A stretch of 64,000 bases of DNA from contig JAHECS010000011.1 of the NCBI GenBank assembly GCA_024641635.1, forward strand, positions 1 to 64,000, given 5' to 3'. This DNA comes from Actinomycetes bacterium (lineage in GTDB: Bacteria > Actinomycetota > Actinomycetes > S36-B12). The notes under the pieces were generated by a model. It had not been told where the DNA came from. It made no database searches and saw only the letters and a program-made list of their open reading frames with translations. Below, in pieces: positions 28,975 through 39,279 of this stretch (its first letter is position 1; each line of letters opens with the position of its first letter). The position numbers and the translations under genes were made by a program.

Positions 28975-30965
28975 GCGCTGCCACTCACCTCGGCGGCGTC
29001 TCCGGACGTCTGGCCGTTCGCGGTCCCGTGTCCGTTGGACGAGCCATGGCCGTTGGCAGCGACCTCTGCCGGGGTGAGGACGGGGCCGCGCTCGTCCGGG
29101 CGGCGGCGCGCGGATCCGGTCCATGCCGCACGGGGCTCCCGCAGCTGCAGTTCCGCGAAGATGGCCTCGATCTCGGCCTTGTCCAGGGTCTCCCGGTCGA
29201 GCAGGGCCAGCACCATCGCGTCGAGCACGTCGCGGTTGGCGACGAGCACGTCATAGGCCTCCTGGTGCGCCGTCTCGATGAACGCTCGCACCTCCTCGTC
29301 GATGGCGGCCGCCACTTCCTCCGAGTAGTCGCGGATGTGCCCCATGTCGCGCCCGAGGAAGACCTCGTTCTGCTCCTGCCCGTACCGGATGGCACCCAGG
29401 CGCTCGGTCATCCCGAACTGGGTCACCATCGCGCGGGCAACGGCCGTGGCCTTCTCGATGTCGTTCGAGGCGCCCGTCGTCGGGTCGTGGAAGATCAGCT
29501 CCTCCGCCGCGCGACCACCGAGCATGTAGGCAAGCTGGTTCAGCATCTGGCTTCGCGTGGTGGAGTACTTGTCCTGATCGGGCAGGACCATCGTGTACCC
29601 GAGTGCGCGACCCCTCGGCATGATCGTGATCTTGTGCACCGGGTCGTTGCCCGGCAGCGCAGCGGCCACGAGCGCGTGTCCCGCCTCGTGGTACGCGGTG
29701 ATCTTCTTCTCGAGGTCGTCCATGACCCGCGTGCGCTTCTGCGGTCCCGCGATGACACGGTCGATGGCCTCGTCGAGGGCTTCGTCGTCGATCTGCTGAC
29801 CCGAACCGCGCGCGGTGAGCAGGGCGGCCTCGTTGAGCACGTTCGCGAGGTCCGCGCCGGTGAAGCCGGGAGTCCGTCGGGCCACGGCCAACAGGTCCAC
29901 CTCGTCGGCCATCGGCTTGCCCTTGGCGTGGACCTCGAGGATGGCATGCCGACCGAGGAGGTCGGGCCGCTCGACGGCGATCTGCCGGTCGAAGCGCCCC
30001 GGACGCAGCAGGGCTGGGTCGAGGATGTCGGGGCGGTTGGTGGCCGCGATGAGGATGACGTTGACGTTGACGTCGAACCCGTCCATCTCGACGAGCATCT
30101 GGTTCAGGGTCTGCTCACGCTCGTCGTGACCACCGCCGAGCCCGGCCCCTCGATGCCGACCTACCGCGTCGATCTCGTCGACGAAGATGATCGCAGGAGC
30201 GTTCTCCTTGGCCTGGTTGAAGAGGTCGCGGACGCGGCTCGCTCCGACGCCGACGAACATCTCGACGAAGTCGGATCCGGAGATCGAGAAGAACGGCACG
30301 CCGGCCTCGCCGGCCACTGCGCGGGCGAGAAGCGTCTTGCCGGTGCCCGGGGGGCCGTAGAGCAGCACGCCCTTGGGGATCTTCGCACCGACGGCCTGGA
30401 ACTTCGCCGGGTCGGCGAGGAAGTCCTTGATCTCCTGGAGCTCCTCGACCGCCTCGTCGGCGCCTGCGACGTCGGCGAACGTCGTCTGCGGCATGTCCTT
30501 GGTGATCATCTTCGCCTTGGACTTGCCGAACTGCATGACCTTGGAGCCGCCGCCCTGCATCTGGCTCATGAGGAAGAAGAAGAGGAGCACGATGAGCGCG
30601 ACCGGCAGGAGCGAGATGAGGAGCGTGACGAGGACGCTCTCGGTCGGCACGACGATGTTGTAGCCGCCCGGAAGCTGGCCCGCGTCGGCCTTGGCCTGGA
30701 GCATCTCCTGCAGGTTCACGCCCTGCCCGTCGACGTAGGACGCGCGGGCCTTGGAGCCGTCCTTCAGGGTGAGCTCGAGCACCTGGTCGCGGTCGATGAT
30801 CGTCGCGGTGTCGACGTTGTTGCCCTGGATGTCCGAGATGGCCTGGCTGGTGTCGACCTGCTCGGGCGCGCCGATGCCGGAGATGAAGCTGGAGCCGATC
30901 AGCACGAACAGCACGGCCATGGAGATCCAGAAGATCGGACCTCGCAGCAGCTTCCTCACATCCAC
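28971..30965 (-). CDS. ftsH: ATP-dependent zinc metalloprotease FtsH
   Basis: AAA motifs ([36 protein letters not shown]), HEAGH zinc site, N-terminal TMs. Confidence 0.97.
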   Translation of the reverse strand: MDVRKLLRGPIFWISMAVLFVLIGSSFISGIGAPEQVDTSQAISDIQGNNVDTATIIDRDQVLELTLKDGSKARASYVDGQGVNLQEMLQAKADAGQLPGGYNIVVPTESVLVTLLISLLPVALIVLLFFFLMSQMQGGGSKVMQFGKSKAKMITKDMPQTTFADVAGADEAVEELQEIKDFLADPAKFQAVGAKIPKGVLLYGPPGTGKTLLARAVAGEAGVPFFSISGSDFVEMFVGVGASRVRDLFNQAKENAPAIIFVDEIDAVGRHRGAGLGGGHDEREQTLNQMLVEMDGFDVNVNVILIAATNRPDILDPALLRPGRFDRQIAVERPDLLGRHAILEVHAKGKPMADEVDLLAVARRTPGFTGADLANVLNEAALLTARGSGQQIDDEALDEAIDRVIAGPQKRTRVMDDLEKKITAYHEAGHALVAAALPGNDPVHKITIMPRGRALGYTMVLPDQDKYSTTRSQMLNQLAYMLGGRAAEELIFHDPTTGASNDIEKATAVARAMVTQFGMTERLGAIRYGQEQNEVFLGRDMGHIRDYSEEVAAAIDEEVRAFIETAHQEAYDVLVANRDVLDAMVLALLDRETLDKAEIEAIFAELQLREPRAAWTGSARRRPDERGPVLTPAEVAANGHGSSNGHGTANGQTSGDAAEVSGSA

Positions 30966-31109
30966 CGCCTCACGGTACTACGGCGCTCCTGAGGGAACGA
31001 ATGCGCGGAGCGCACGGCCCTTACGCCCACCGCGGAACGGCCCTGCCGACACTGCGCGTCGCTGGCGACCCAGACCGGAGGTCGGCGTGACCCCTCCTGG
31101 CACCGCGCC

Positions 31110-32594
31110 TCAGACGGACGGCTCCGACTCGCGGGCCGCGGCCCAGCGCGCCGTCGCCCTCGAGGCGATCCACGTCCAGCCCGGCTCACGTGCCGGCGGC
31201 TCCTCGGACACGATCGTGAATCCGGCCTTCGCCGCGTTCCCGAAGTCGTCGTCGACGTGCACGACGTTGTCCCAGCCGTGGTTCTGCAGCAGCGAGCTGA
31301 CGACGGACGAGCGGTAGCCCGAACCGCAGTAGATGTAGACGGGAACGTCCTGGGGCAGCTCCCCCATCCGGTCGTGCACCTCGTAGAAGGGCATGAACGT
31401 CGCGCCCTCGATGTGCCCGGCCTCCCACTCGAGGATCTGGCGGGTGTCGACCACGACCGCCGAGGACTCGTCCCTGACCTCGGTCATGAGCTGCTCGAAG
31501 GTGAGCCGGTTCGTGGTCGTGGGCTGCTCGTCGTCGGCCATCCAGAACACCGGCCCGCCCACGGCCTGCGCGGCCGGGCGATCGATGCCGATGCGGACCA
31601 GCTCGCGCTGGGCGGCCTGGACCTGCTCGGTCGTGGCGCCCAGGAGGGTCACCGGGGTACCCCACGGGATCATCCAGCCGAGGTAGTTGACGAACGCGCC
31701 GTCGAGGTCGAAGTTCAGGGAGCCGGCCAGGTGGCCACCGGCGAACATCTCGCGCGAGCGCAGGTCCACCACCCACTCGCCGGCGGCGATACGGCGGCGC
31801 AGCTCGTCGGGCTCGGCGATCGTCGGAAGGGTGAGGTCGACGTCGGCCGGTCCGGCCGCGTTGCCCGGGCCCATATGCGCGTAGTACGCCGGGAACACGT
31901 CGAGGCCCGCGAGGAGCACGTCGACGAAGTCCTGCTCGGCCTGGGTGAGGGCGGGGTTGATCCCCTTCTCCTCGCCGAGGTTCGTCTGCAGGCCGGCGGT
32001 CTGGATGGACGAGCAGAAGGAGCCGAACCCATGAGTGGGGTAGATGGCCGTCTCCTCGGGCAGCTCGTCGACGAGCTTGTGGGCCGAGTGCCACTGGTCG
32101 TGCGCCTGCTTGACGGTGAGGTCCGGCGCGACGAGATCGGGGCGGCCGACGGTCCCGTAGAGGAGCGATCCGCCGGTGAAGACGGCGCCCGGGTGCTCGT
32201 CGCGGCTGACCGCGAACGACACGTGGTGCGGAGTGTGACCCGGTGTGTGCAGGACGGAGACCTCGAAGGTGCCGACGTCGAACACGTCGCCGTCGTGGAC
32301 CGCTACGACGTTGTCCTCGCCGAGGTAGGCCAGGTCGACATCGCCGGGGACGAGGTAACGGGCACCGTGGCGCCGCGCCAGCTCGTAGCCGCCGTTGATG
32401 TAGTCGTTGTGGATGTGCGTCTCGGCGACGTGCGTGACGGTCAGCCCATGCTCGGCGAGGAGGTGCTCCACCCGATCGAGGTCGCGCTGCGGGTCGACCA
32501 CGAGGGCGTGCTCACCGTCGTGGACGACGTAGCTGCGGTCGCCGAGCCCGGTGGTCTCGATGACCAGGACGTGGGGTGCGCTTGTGTGCGGCAT
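31110..32594 (-). CDS. MBL-fold persulfide-dioxygenase-like protein fused to two rhodanese domains (CstB-like)
   Basis: THIHNDY and HTPGHTPHH MBL motifs; first rhodanese lacks Cys (TLLGATTEQ), second has YCGSGYRSS loop. Confidence 0.85.
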   Translation of the reverse strand: MPHTSAPHVLVIETTGLGDRSYVVHDGEHALVVDPQRDLDRVEHLLAEHGLTVTHVAETHIHNDYINGGYELARRHGARYLVPGDVDLAYLGEDNVVAVHDGDVFDVGTFEVSVLHTPGHTPHHVSFAVSRDEHPGAVFTGGSLLYGTVGRPDLVAPDLTVKQAHDQWHSAHKLVDELPEETAIYPTHGFGSFCSSIQTAGLQTNLGEEKGINPALTQAEQDFVDVLLAGLDVFPAYYAHMGPGNAAGPADVDLTLPTIAEPDELRRRIAAGEWVVDLRSREMFAGGHLAGSLNFDLDGAFVNYLGWMIPWGTPVTLLGATTEQVQAAQRELVRIGIDRPAAQAVGGPVFWMADDEQPTTTNRLTFEQLMTEVRDESSAVVVDTRQILEWEAGHIEGATFMPFYEVHDRMGELPQDVPVYIYCGSGYRSSVVSSLLQNHGWDNVVHVDDDFGNAAKAGFTIVSEEPPAREPGWTWIASRATARWAAARESEPSV

Positions 32595-32596
32595 GC

Positions 32597-32908
32597 TCAG
32601 GCTCCTGTCGTGACGGGGAATCCAGCGGAACGCCAGGCGCTGGTCCCGCCGTCCACGCTAATGGCTCGAATGCCGTGTCGGTCGAGGTACGAGGCGGCCT
32701 GGTAGCTGCGGTTGCCGGACTCGCACACCAGCCACACCGGGCCTTCGCCCTGCAGCTCGTCCAGGCGCAGCGGGACGAGGCTCAGCGGGATCCAGTCCGA
32801 GTGCGGGATGTGACCAGAGGCGTACTCGTGCCGCTCCCGGACGTCGACGACGCGCTCGCCCCGGGTCGTGGCGGCGGCAAGTTCAGTGATGTGGGCGGTG
32901 GAAACCAT
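32597..32908 (-). CDS. Single-domain rhodanese
   Basis: VVDVRERHEYASGHIPHSDWIPL and VCESGNRSYQAASYL active-site loop; adjoins CstB-like gene. Confidence 0.9.
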   Translation of the reverse strand: MVSTAHITELAAATTRGERVVDVRERHEYASGHIPHSDWIPLSLVPLRLDELQGEGPVWLVCESGNRSYQAASYLDRHGIRAISVDGGTSAWRSAGFPVTTGA

Positions 32909-32915
32909 AACCGGA

Positions 32916-32934
32916 ACTATACCCCCGGGGGTAT
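32916..32934 (-). promoter_or_regulatory. CsoR/CstR-like operator with overlapping -10 for rhodanese/CstB-like operon
   Basis: ATACCCCCGGGGGTAT perfect palindrome (32919-32934); minus-strand TATAGT (32921-32916) lies 7 nt before the ATG at 32908. Confidence 0.85.
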
Positions 32935-32978
32935 GGGTGAGGCAAACCGGGACCGACGAAAGGAGGGGGTGTCGGCGG

Positions 32979-33533
32979 TCAGCCGCCGTACACGTGCGGG
33001 GCGAGTGTCCCCACGCAGCGCAGGTTGCGGTAGCTCTCCGCGTAGTCCAGGCCGTAGCCGACGACGAACTCGTTGGGGATGTCGAACCCGATGTAGCGGG
33101 GGCTGACATTCACCTTCATGGCTTCCGGCTTGCGCAGCAGCGTGAACACCTCGACCGACGCGGGGCCGCGCGACGTCAGGTTCTTCAGCAGCCACGACAG
33201 GGTCAGGCCCGAGTCCAGGATGTCCTCCACCACGAGGACGTTGCGTCCGCTCAGGTCGGCATCGAGGTCCTTGAGGATCCGCACCACGCCGCTACTTGTC
33301 GTCCCCGACCCGTAGGAGGAGACCGCCATCCAGTCCATGTCCACGGTCCGGTGGAGGGAGCGGGCCAGGTCGGCCATGACCATCACGGCGCCCTTGAGCA
33401 CGCCGACGAGGAGGAGGTCCTTGCCGTGGTAGTCGTTGTCGATCTGCTTGGCCAGCTCGAGCAGGCGGGCACGGATCTGGTCCTCCGTGAGCAGCACGTG
33501 TTCGAGTTCCGACGAGATGTCCTCAGGCTCCAC
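32979..33533 (-). CDS. hpt: Hypoxanthine phosphoribosyltransferase
   Basis: [34 protein letters not shown]. Confidence 0.95.
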   Translation of the reverse strand: MEPEDISSELEHVLLTEDQIRARLLELAKQIDNDYHGKDLLLVGVLKGAVMVMADLARSLHRTVDMDWMAVSSYGSGTTSSGVVRILKDLDADLSGRNVLVVEDILDSGLTLSWLLKNLTSRGPASVEVFTLLRKPEAMKVNVSPRYIGFDIPNEFVVGYGLDYAESYRNLRCVGTLAPHVYGG

Positions 33534-33536
33534 GCA

Positions 33537-34544
33537 CTACTCCCGTCCGGGGCTCGGATGCAGGCACAGCCTCCCACACGAACGGACCGCGACGACACCG
33601 CCCGGCAATCGAGCCTCCCCCTGCCCGTGCCAGTCCGTGAGCAGGGCGTCGACACGACGTACGTGATCGATTCCCAGCTGGTCGGCCGGCGAACCGGCAC
33701 TCAGCGCCATCCGGCGGACGACCCTGGTCCGGATGGCGTCAGGCAGCGCCTGCAACGTCCCGCAGTCGGCCGATGGCCCGGCGGCCCCGACGTCCACGAC
33801 CACCCCGAACTCGTCATCCGCGAGGGCGTCCAGCGCGTCGGCGTCGGCGCGCAGGAGCTCGGCCGAACGCGTGAGACCCAGCGCCACCCCCGGCCCGAGG
33901 TCGGCCACCAGTCCATCGAGCAGGGCGCGGACGCGGACCCTCGCGTAGGTGCGATCCTCGTTGTGCGGGTCGTCCCACGGACGCAACCCGAGCGGGGCCA
34001 GTACCTCGGCCGCCGCCGCCCGCACCGTGGCCCGCGGGACGTCGAGGAAGGGGCGCCTCCACAGGCCGTTCGACGGGGCCATCGCGGCAAGGGACCGCGC
34101 GCCCGAGCCCCGAGCCAGCCGCAGCAGGACGGTCTCGGCCTGGTCCTCGAGGGTGTGCCCGAGAAGGACGACAGAGGCGCCGCTCGCGACGGCCGCGCGC
34201 TCCAGGGCCGCGTAGCGGGCGTGCCGCGCCGCGGCTTCAGGGCCGCCGTCCCGCCCCACCTCCACGCGGACGATGTCGGCGGCCACCCCCAAGGCCTCGC
34301 ACGCTGCCGCGGCCTCCCGCGCCACCTCGGCCGACCTGTCCTGCAGGCCGTGGTCGACGACGACCGCGCGCACCCTCGGGCCCTCCCCCTCCGACACCCG
34401 GGCCGCGGCGGCAACGAGGGCCAGGGAGTCCGGCCCGCCCGAGCAGGCCACGAGGACGAACTCTCCCGGACCGACGTCGGCCAGGGCGGTCGCCACCGCG
34501 TGGCGCGTCGCCATGACGTCAGCGGACGAGGCACGCCGGCTCAC
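33537..34544 (-). CDS. tilS: tRNA(Ile)-lysidine synthetase
   Basis: PP-loop VACSGGPDSLALVAA; VVDHGLQDRSAEVA; LLGHTLEDQAETVLLRLARGSG; GTG start 34544. Confidence 0.93.
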   Translation of the reverse strand: MSRRASSADVMATRHAVATALADVGPGEFVLVACSGGPDSLALVAAAARVSEGEGPRVRAVVVDHGLQDRSAEVAREAAAACEALGVAADIVRVEVGRDGGPEAAARHARYAALERAAVASGASVVLLGHTLEDQAETVLLRLARGSGARSLAAMAPSNGLWRRPFLDVPRATVRAAAAEVLAPLGLRPWDDPHNEDRTYARVRVRALLDGLVADLGPGVALGLTRSAELLRADADALDALADDEFGVVVDVGAAGPSADCGTLQALPDAIRTRVVRRMALSAGSPADQLGIDHVRRVDALLTDWHGQGEARLPGGVVAVRSCGRLCLHPSPGRE

Positions 34545-35605
34545 GGGAGGGTGGCCACCCGATCGAGCCACTGGTCCGGGTCGTGGATCTCCGACCGCAT
34601 CGGCAGGTGCTGGGGAGACGTCCACACCCGGTTGAACCCAGCCATGCCCGACCGGTCCACGACGTGGCGGACGAACGCCGCACCGTCGCTGTACTGCCGG
34701 AGCTTGGCGTCCATCCCGAGGGCCTTGCGGGCGAAGGTGTCCAGCGCTCCCGGCTGCTCGCGGCGGACCGTGAAGCGCTCCCGGATGAGCTGCACGGACG
34801 GAATGACCTCCGGGCCTACGGCGTCCATGACCACGTCGGCATGGCCCTCCAGCAGCGACATCAGGGCGGTGAGCTCGTCGAAGACCACCTTCTGCGCGGG
34901 TGTCTGGATCGCCTCGACCACACTCACCTCGCTGTCCGAGCGGAGGGAACGCACCAGCGCATAGCCGAACGCGATGAGGCGCTGAAGCGTCTCGCGGGCG
35001 CCGAGGTCCGACGCATCGAGCAGCGCGGCCAGACGATCGGTCAGGTGGTCCGACAGCCAGGGGACGGCGCCGAACTGGACGCGGTGCGTCTCCTCGTGCA
35101 GGCACACCCAGAAGCGGAAGTCCCGGGCAGGGACGCCGAGCTGCTGCTCCACGTTGACGATCGTGGGCGCGACCAGGAGCAGCCGGCCCGGCTCGCCGGC
35201 CTCGGTGAATGTCTCGAACTGGCCGAGCACCTTGCCGGACATCCAGGCAAGCACCGCGCCCAGCTGGAGGGCCGTGCCACGGGAGCCGAGGCTGCGAACC
35301 ACGGCGGGGGCGGCGCCGGCCTTCTCGGCGAACTCGTCCCATTGCGACAGCACGACGCGCATCCCGTTCACGTTCGACGCGATCCAGCCGGAGCGGTCGA
35401 CGACCACGGCCCGGGAGGACTCGGGCGCGGTGAGCCCGGTGACCTCGCGGACCGGCGCGACCGCCTCCGCGGCCAGGTCCCGCAGCATCGTGACGGCTCC
35501 CCGCACCTCCTCGGGGGGAAGCTCGGGCCCCTTCGGCGCCAGGCGTCGCGCGGTCGCGATCGCGAGGTCCCAGTCGATGGGCTCGGGTGCGCTGGCCTGC
35601 GTCAT
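34541..35605 (-). CDS. Zinc-dependent metalloprotease, DUF2342-like
   Basis: FRFWVCLHEETHRVQFGAVPWLSDHL motif; next to tilS. Confidence 0.85.
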   Translation of the reverse strand: MTQASAPEPIDWDLAIATARRLAPKGPELPPEEVRGAVTMLRDLAAEAVAPVREVTGLTAPESSRAVVVDRSGWIASNVNGMRVVLSQWDEFAEKAGAAPAVVRSLGSRGTALQLGAVLAWMSGKVLGQFETFTEAGEPGRLLLVAPTIVNVEQQLGVPARDFRFWVCLHEETHRVQFGAVPWLSDHLTDRLAALLDASDLGARETLQRLIAFGYALVRSLRSDSEVSVVEAIQTPAQKVVFDELTALMSLLEGHADVVMDAVGPEVIPSVQLIRERFTVRREQPGALDTFARKALGMDAKLRQYSDGAAFVRHVVDRSGMAGFNRVWTSPQHLPMRSEIHDPDQWLDRVATLP

Positions 35606-36651
35606 CAGCGGGCGTCGGCCGGCGCGTCAGGCGCCGGCGGCCGGCACACGACGCCGACGAGCCCCCCTCCGCGGCCGTCGCCGTGGAGGGTGTACTCGCC
35701 GGTCGCGTAGGGGACCAGGACGACGTCGCCACGAGCAACCTGCAGCGAGCCGGCCGGGCTGGCCAGCACTCCCTGACCCTGGAGGACGAGGACGATCGCG
35801 AACCCGGCATCGACGCTGACAGGGCCTTGGGAGGCGTCGAACCGGTGAGCGCGGAAGTACGCATCGGCAGCCGCCGGCATGGTCGAGACGAGTCCGGCCC
35901 CCTCGATCGCCTCGTGCGGGATGACCAGTCGGTCGAGGTCCGAGTCGGAGACCGCGGACAGGTCGACGGCCTGGAGGGCCGTGTCGAACCCGAGATCGAG
36001 GTGCCCGTCGCGCGCGCCGTCGACGGCGAAGCCCTGCCACTCGAGCAGGATCGAGAGGTCGGTGGGCTCCTGGAGCTCGAGGACGAAGACCCCTGCCGCG
36101 ACCGTGTGCGGAAGGCCGGCCGGCACCAGCATCGCGTCCCCCGGACGCACGACGCGCGTGCGCAGCGCCGACATCAGCGCATCACTGTCTCGCTCACCCA
36201 CCCAGGTGGACACCTGAGGCAACGTCATCTGCTCGCGGAACCCCACGCCGACCTCCGCACCCTCGGGGGCGTCGAGCACGTACCAGGCCTCCGTCTTCCC
36301 GTGCGCCAGGCCCAGATGCGTGCGGGAGAAGGCCCGGTTCGGGTGCAGGTGGACGGGAAGTCGCTGGTCGAGGTCGAGCAGCTTGATCAGCACCTCCGTG
36401 CTCACCCCGTACCGCGCCACGTGGTCGGGACCGAGCCAGGCCTGCGGATCGGACTCGATCGCCTCCAGCAGGAGTCGCCCGTCGGGAAGGCGACTGAATC
36501 CCTGGGGGGCCTGTCCGAAACGCGCCGTGGTGGACCCGATCCACTCCTCGGGTCGCTGGGGGCCGCCCGGGCCGTGACGCAACTCGCCGATGCGGTCGCC
36601 GCCACGGTAGAAGTGGTCGAACTGGTTCACCGGCAGCAGCATCGGCATCAT
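35605..36651 (-). CDS. manA: Mannose-6-phosphate isomerase, class I
   Basis: PVHLHPNRAFSRTHLGLAHGKTEAWYVLDAPEGAEVGVGF. Confidence 0.88.
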   Translation of the reverse strand: MMPMLLPVNQFDHFYRGGDRIGELRHGPGGPQRPEEWIGSTTARFGQAPQGFSRLPDGRLLLEAIESDPQAWLGPDHVARYGVSTEVLIKLLDLDQRLPVHLHPNRAFSRTHLGLAHGKTEAWYVLDAPEGAEVGVGFREQMTLPQVSTWVGERDSDALMSALRTRVVRPGDAMLVPAGLPHTVAAGVFVLELQEPTDLSILLEWQGFAVDGARDGHLDLGFDTALQAVDLSAVSDSDLDRLVIPHEAIEGAGLVSTMPAAADAYFRAHRFDASQGPVSVDAGFAIVLVLQGQGVLASPAGSLQVARGDVVLVPYATGEYTLHGDGRGGGLVGVVCRPPAPDAPADAR

Positions 36652-36687
36652 CGCGTGCGTCCCATCCGTCGTCGGGTCACCAGTCGA

Positions 36688-38019
36688 TCACGAGCATCCG
36701 CACGTGGCCAGGCGGCTGGCGATGAGGTCCATTGTCTCCCGCACCCTCGGCAGCGAGGGCACCTTGTTGGCGATCATCGCGAAGACCAGGACCCGGCCGT
36801 CAGCGTCCTGCACCGTTCCCGCGAGGGCGCTCACTCCTGTCAGGGTCCCGGTCTTCGCATGCACGAAACCGCGACCAGGGCGAGTGGCGGCGGTCGAGAA
36901 CCGATCGGCCAAGGTGCCGGTCAGGCCCGCGACCGGGAGGCCGGGGGCGATGGGGGCGAGGTCGGCGTCCGCCTGCCGGACGACGTCGACCAGCAGGTCG
37001 GCCAGGACCCGGACCGGGATCTGGTTGCGTCCCGACAGGCCGCTGCCGTCGACGAGGTCCAGCCCGGTGACATCGATACCCAGGTCGGCCAGGACCTGGC
37101 TCGTCGCCTTCGCGCCGCCGGCGAAGGTGGGGGCCCCGAGCTTGGCACCGCCCACGAGGTGCGCCAGCGCCTCCGCATAGTCGTTCTCGGACTCGGTCAG
37201 CGTCCGCTCGACGATGTCGCCGACGGGAGCGGACTCGACCCGGGCCACCTCGGTTGCCTCCCCGGGTCTCCGGCCGGCCGCCACCGAGGAGACCTGCACA
37301 CCCTGCCCACGAAGGAGGGCGGCGAAGACCGTCGCCGCCTGGAGCGCGGGATCGTCGACGCGGGAACGGGACCCCGGGCTCGTCCTTGCCCCGTCGACGA
37401 CGAGAGCCGAGACCGGCGCCGCCACGCCCGCTGCCGGCCAGGAGCGGGACCACCCGGGTCCCAGCGACGCGCCGCGGAAGGCGGAGTCGTCGTAGACGAG
37501 TGCGACCGGCCCGGATGCGCCGACGGCAGCGGCGGCCGCGCGGGCCAGCTGCTTGAGCGAGGGGCTGCCGCCGGCGAGCGGATTGCCCCCGCCCGCACGC
37601 ACCAGAGTCGGGTCGCCGCCGCCGACCAGGTGCAGGGTGCTGCCGTCTCGATACACGATCGTCGGGATGCGGGCGCCCGGGCCGAGGACCTGAAGCGCGG
37701 CAGCCGCCGTGGCGAGCTTCGCGGACGAGGCCGGCACCCGGGGGGCATCGGCCGCGCGCGAGTACAGCTCGGTTCCGCTCACCGGGTCGATGACGAGGAC
37801 GGAGCCGTCGGCCAGGCCGGTGCGCGCGAGCCGTCCGATCTCTGCACGCACCCCGTCTGGAGTGGGAGCTGTTCCGCTCGACGACGGTCCGAGGGGCGCG
37901 AGGACGACCGGGGCCGGCGACGGCGGCGGGGCGCTGTCGGCCGCGGCGGCCGGGAGACCGCCGAGGCCCAGCCCGAGGACGAGGCAGGCGGCGGTCACCG
38001 GCATCACCAGTGCGCGCAC
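36688..38019 (-). CDS. dacB: D-alanyl-D-alanine carboxypeptidase (PBP4 type)
   Basis: [14 protein letters not shown] (SxxK), [13 protein letters not shown] (SxN-like), [15 protein letters not shown] (KTG); GTG start 38019. Confidence 0.9.
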   Translation of the reverse strand: MRALVMPVTAACLVLGLGLGGLPAAAADSAPPPSPAPVVLAPLGPSSSGTAPTPDGVRAEIGRLARTGLADGSVLVIDPVSGTELYSRAADAPRVPASSAKLATAAAALQVLGPGARIPTIVYRDGSTLHLVGGGDPTLVRAGGGNPLAGGSPSLKQLARAAAAAVGASGPVALVYDDSAFRGASLGPGWSRSWPAAGVAAPVSALVVDGARTSPGSRSRVDDPALQAATVFAALLRGQGVQVSSVAAGRRPGEATEVARVESAPVGDIVERTLTESENDYAEALAHLVGGAKLGAPTFAGGAKATSQVLADLGIDVTGLDLVDGSGLSGRNQIPVRVLADLLVDVVRQADADLAPIAPGLPVAGLTGTLADRFSTAATRPGRGFVHAKTGTLTGVSALAGTVQDADGRVLVFAMIANKVPSLPRVRETMDLIASRLATCGCS

Positions 38020-38120
38020 CGACCACTCCTCACGATGGGATGTACGGAACACTAAGGCACGCGCCGTGCGCGCCCGTACGCTCGGGCGTGGCCGGTCACC
38101 GCCGCCGACGAGGAGGATCC

Positions 38121-38624
38121 GTGGAACCGCTGGACTTCGACGTGACCATCGAGATCCCGGCCGGCAGCCGGAACAAGTACGAGATGGACCACGTCACGGG
38201 CCGCATCCGGCTCGACCGCATGCTGTTCACCTCCACCCGCTACCCCCACGACTACGGCTTCATCGACAACACCCTCGGCCTCGACGGAGATCCGCTCGAC
38301 GCCCTCGTGATGACGGCCGAGCCCACGTTCCCCGGCGTGCTGATCCGGTGCCGCGCCGTCGGGATGTTCCGGATGACGGACGAGGCAGGCGGCGACGACA
38401 AGGTCCTCTGCGTGCCGGCGGGCGACCCCCGCCTCGAGCACCTGCGGGACATCCACCACGTCGCCGAGTTCGATCGGCTGGAGATCCAGCACTTCTTCGA
38501 GGTGTACAAGGACCTCGAGCCGGGCAAGAGCGTCGAGGGTGCGACCTGGGTCGGTCGCACCGAGGCGGAGGCGGAGATCCGCGAGTCCTGGCTCCGATTC
38601 GACGAGACCGGCGGCCACCACTGA
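38121..38624 (+). CDS. ppa: Inorganic pyrophosphatase
   Basis: [56 protein letters not shown] before GTG 38121. Confidence 0.96.
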   Translation: MEPLDFDVTIEIPAGSRNKYEMDHVTGRIRLDRMLFTSTRYPHDYGFIDNTLGLDGDPLDALVMTAEPTFPGVLIRCRAVGMFRMTDEAGGDDKVLCVPAGDPRLEHLRDIHHVAEFDRLEIQHFFEVYKDLEPGKSVEGATWVGRTEAEAEIRESWLRFDETGGHH

Positions 38625-38642
38625 GCGACCCTCACCGGGCAA

Positions 38643-38661
38643 GGTGAACACGCCGTGAACA
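38643..38661. promoter_or_regulatory. PHO-box-like direct repeat
   Basis: GGTGAACACGCCGTGAACA: two GTGAAC units 11 bp apart (GTTCAC on minus strand). Confidence 0.5.
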
Positions 38662-38667
38662 CCGGGT

Positions 38668-38712
38668 GTCTAGAAGTAGACCGTCTAGTGCTAGACTGTC
38701 TAGACCTAGACG
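38668..38712. repeat. Three tandem 15-bp repeats, consensus GTCTAGNNNTAGACN
   Basis: GTCTAGAAGTAGACC, GTCTAGTGCTAGACT, GTCTAGACCTAGACG, contiguous; each contains GTCTA...TAGAC inverted arms. Confidence 0.9.
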
Positions 38713-38726
38713 AGAGGGGGCCCCTG

Positions 38727-38948
38727 GTGTTCTTCCGATTCCGCCGTGACCGGCGACCGACCGACCTGCTGACCACGATCTCCGACCGGGCCCATCGGGT
38801 GGTGTCGGAGTACGACGACGGCCTGTGCCGGTTCGTGCTCATGTGCCGTTGCGGCGCCCGGTACGACACCCCGTACATCGACGAGGCACTCGAGTACCAC
38901 GAGCTGCACGAGGTGCTCGCCCCCCTCGCCGACCAGCTGCAGCACTGA
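38727..38948 (+). CDS. Hypothetical 73-aa protein, Cys/His-containing
   Basis: GAGAGGGGG SD before GTG 38727; VFFRFRRDRRPTDLL...CRFVLMCRCGARYDTPYIDEALEYHELHEV; the longer frame would be encoded by the repeats. Confidence 0.7.
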   Translation: MFFRFRRDRRPTDLLTTISDRAHRVVSEYDDGLCRFVLMCRCGARYDTPYIDEALEYHELHEVLAPLADQLQH

Positions 38949-38951
38949 CCC

Positions 38952-39173
38952 GTGGCCAAGCCGACAATCCGCTCCCAGGCGGACGCGACTGCCGCGCTCG
39001 ACGCGGCCGTCCGCCAGTGGAGGTCCGCCAAGAAGAGCGAACGGGCCGCCCGGGACGCGCTCGCCGCCCTCGTCAATGAGATCGTCCGGAAGGGCCTCAT
39101 GAACGAGAACAAGGTGGCCAAGGCCACCCAGATACCGCGGATGACCATCCGGAAGATGCTGGGGAAGACCTGA
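38952..39173 (+). CDS. Hypothetical 73-aa HTH-like protein
   Basis: GTG start 3 nt after upstream stop; MNENKVAKATQIPRMTIRKMLGKT resembles a C-terminal HTH. Confidence 0.7.
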   Translation: MAKPTIRSQADATAALDAAVRQWRSAKKSERAARDALAALVNEIVRKGLMNENKVAKATQIPRMTIRKMLGKT

Positions 39174-39262
39174 CGGCAGCCGGAGGGCGGATCGCCCCGG
39201 AAGGGGGACCTTCGTCACCCCAAGTCACGCACTTCGGCCCCATGGCCGATGCCGACGGTGCC

Positions 39263-39279
39263 ATACCTTGGGGGGTATG
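39263..39279 (+). promoter_or_regulatory. CsoR/CstR-like operator overlapping sqr start codon and predicted -10
   Basis: ATACCTTGGGGGGTAT (39263-39278) matches ATACCCCCGGGGGTAT at 13/16 positions; TACCTT 7 nt before ATG 39277. Confidence 0.75.

Noticed and set aside
28830-30992. 720-aa plus-strand ORF antisense to ftsH
   Set aside because: Shadow ORF; minus strand has full FtsH motifs
35587-38055. 822-aa plus-strand ORF opposite manA and dacB
   Set aside because: Antisense frame across two recognisable genes; biased composition
38668-38712. CTAG repeats considered as a CRISPR array or DasR dre site
   Set aside because: Units are 15 bp with no spacers, so not CRISPR; only the third unit holds GTCTAGACC and none match the full ACTGGTCTAGACCAGT dre consensus
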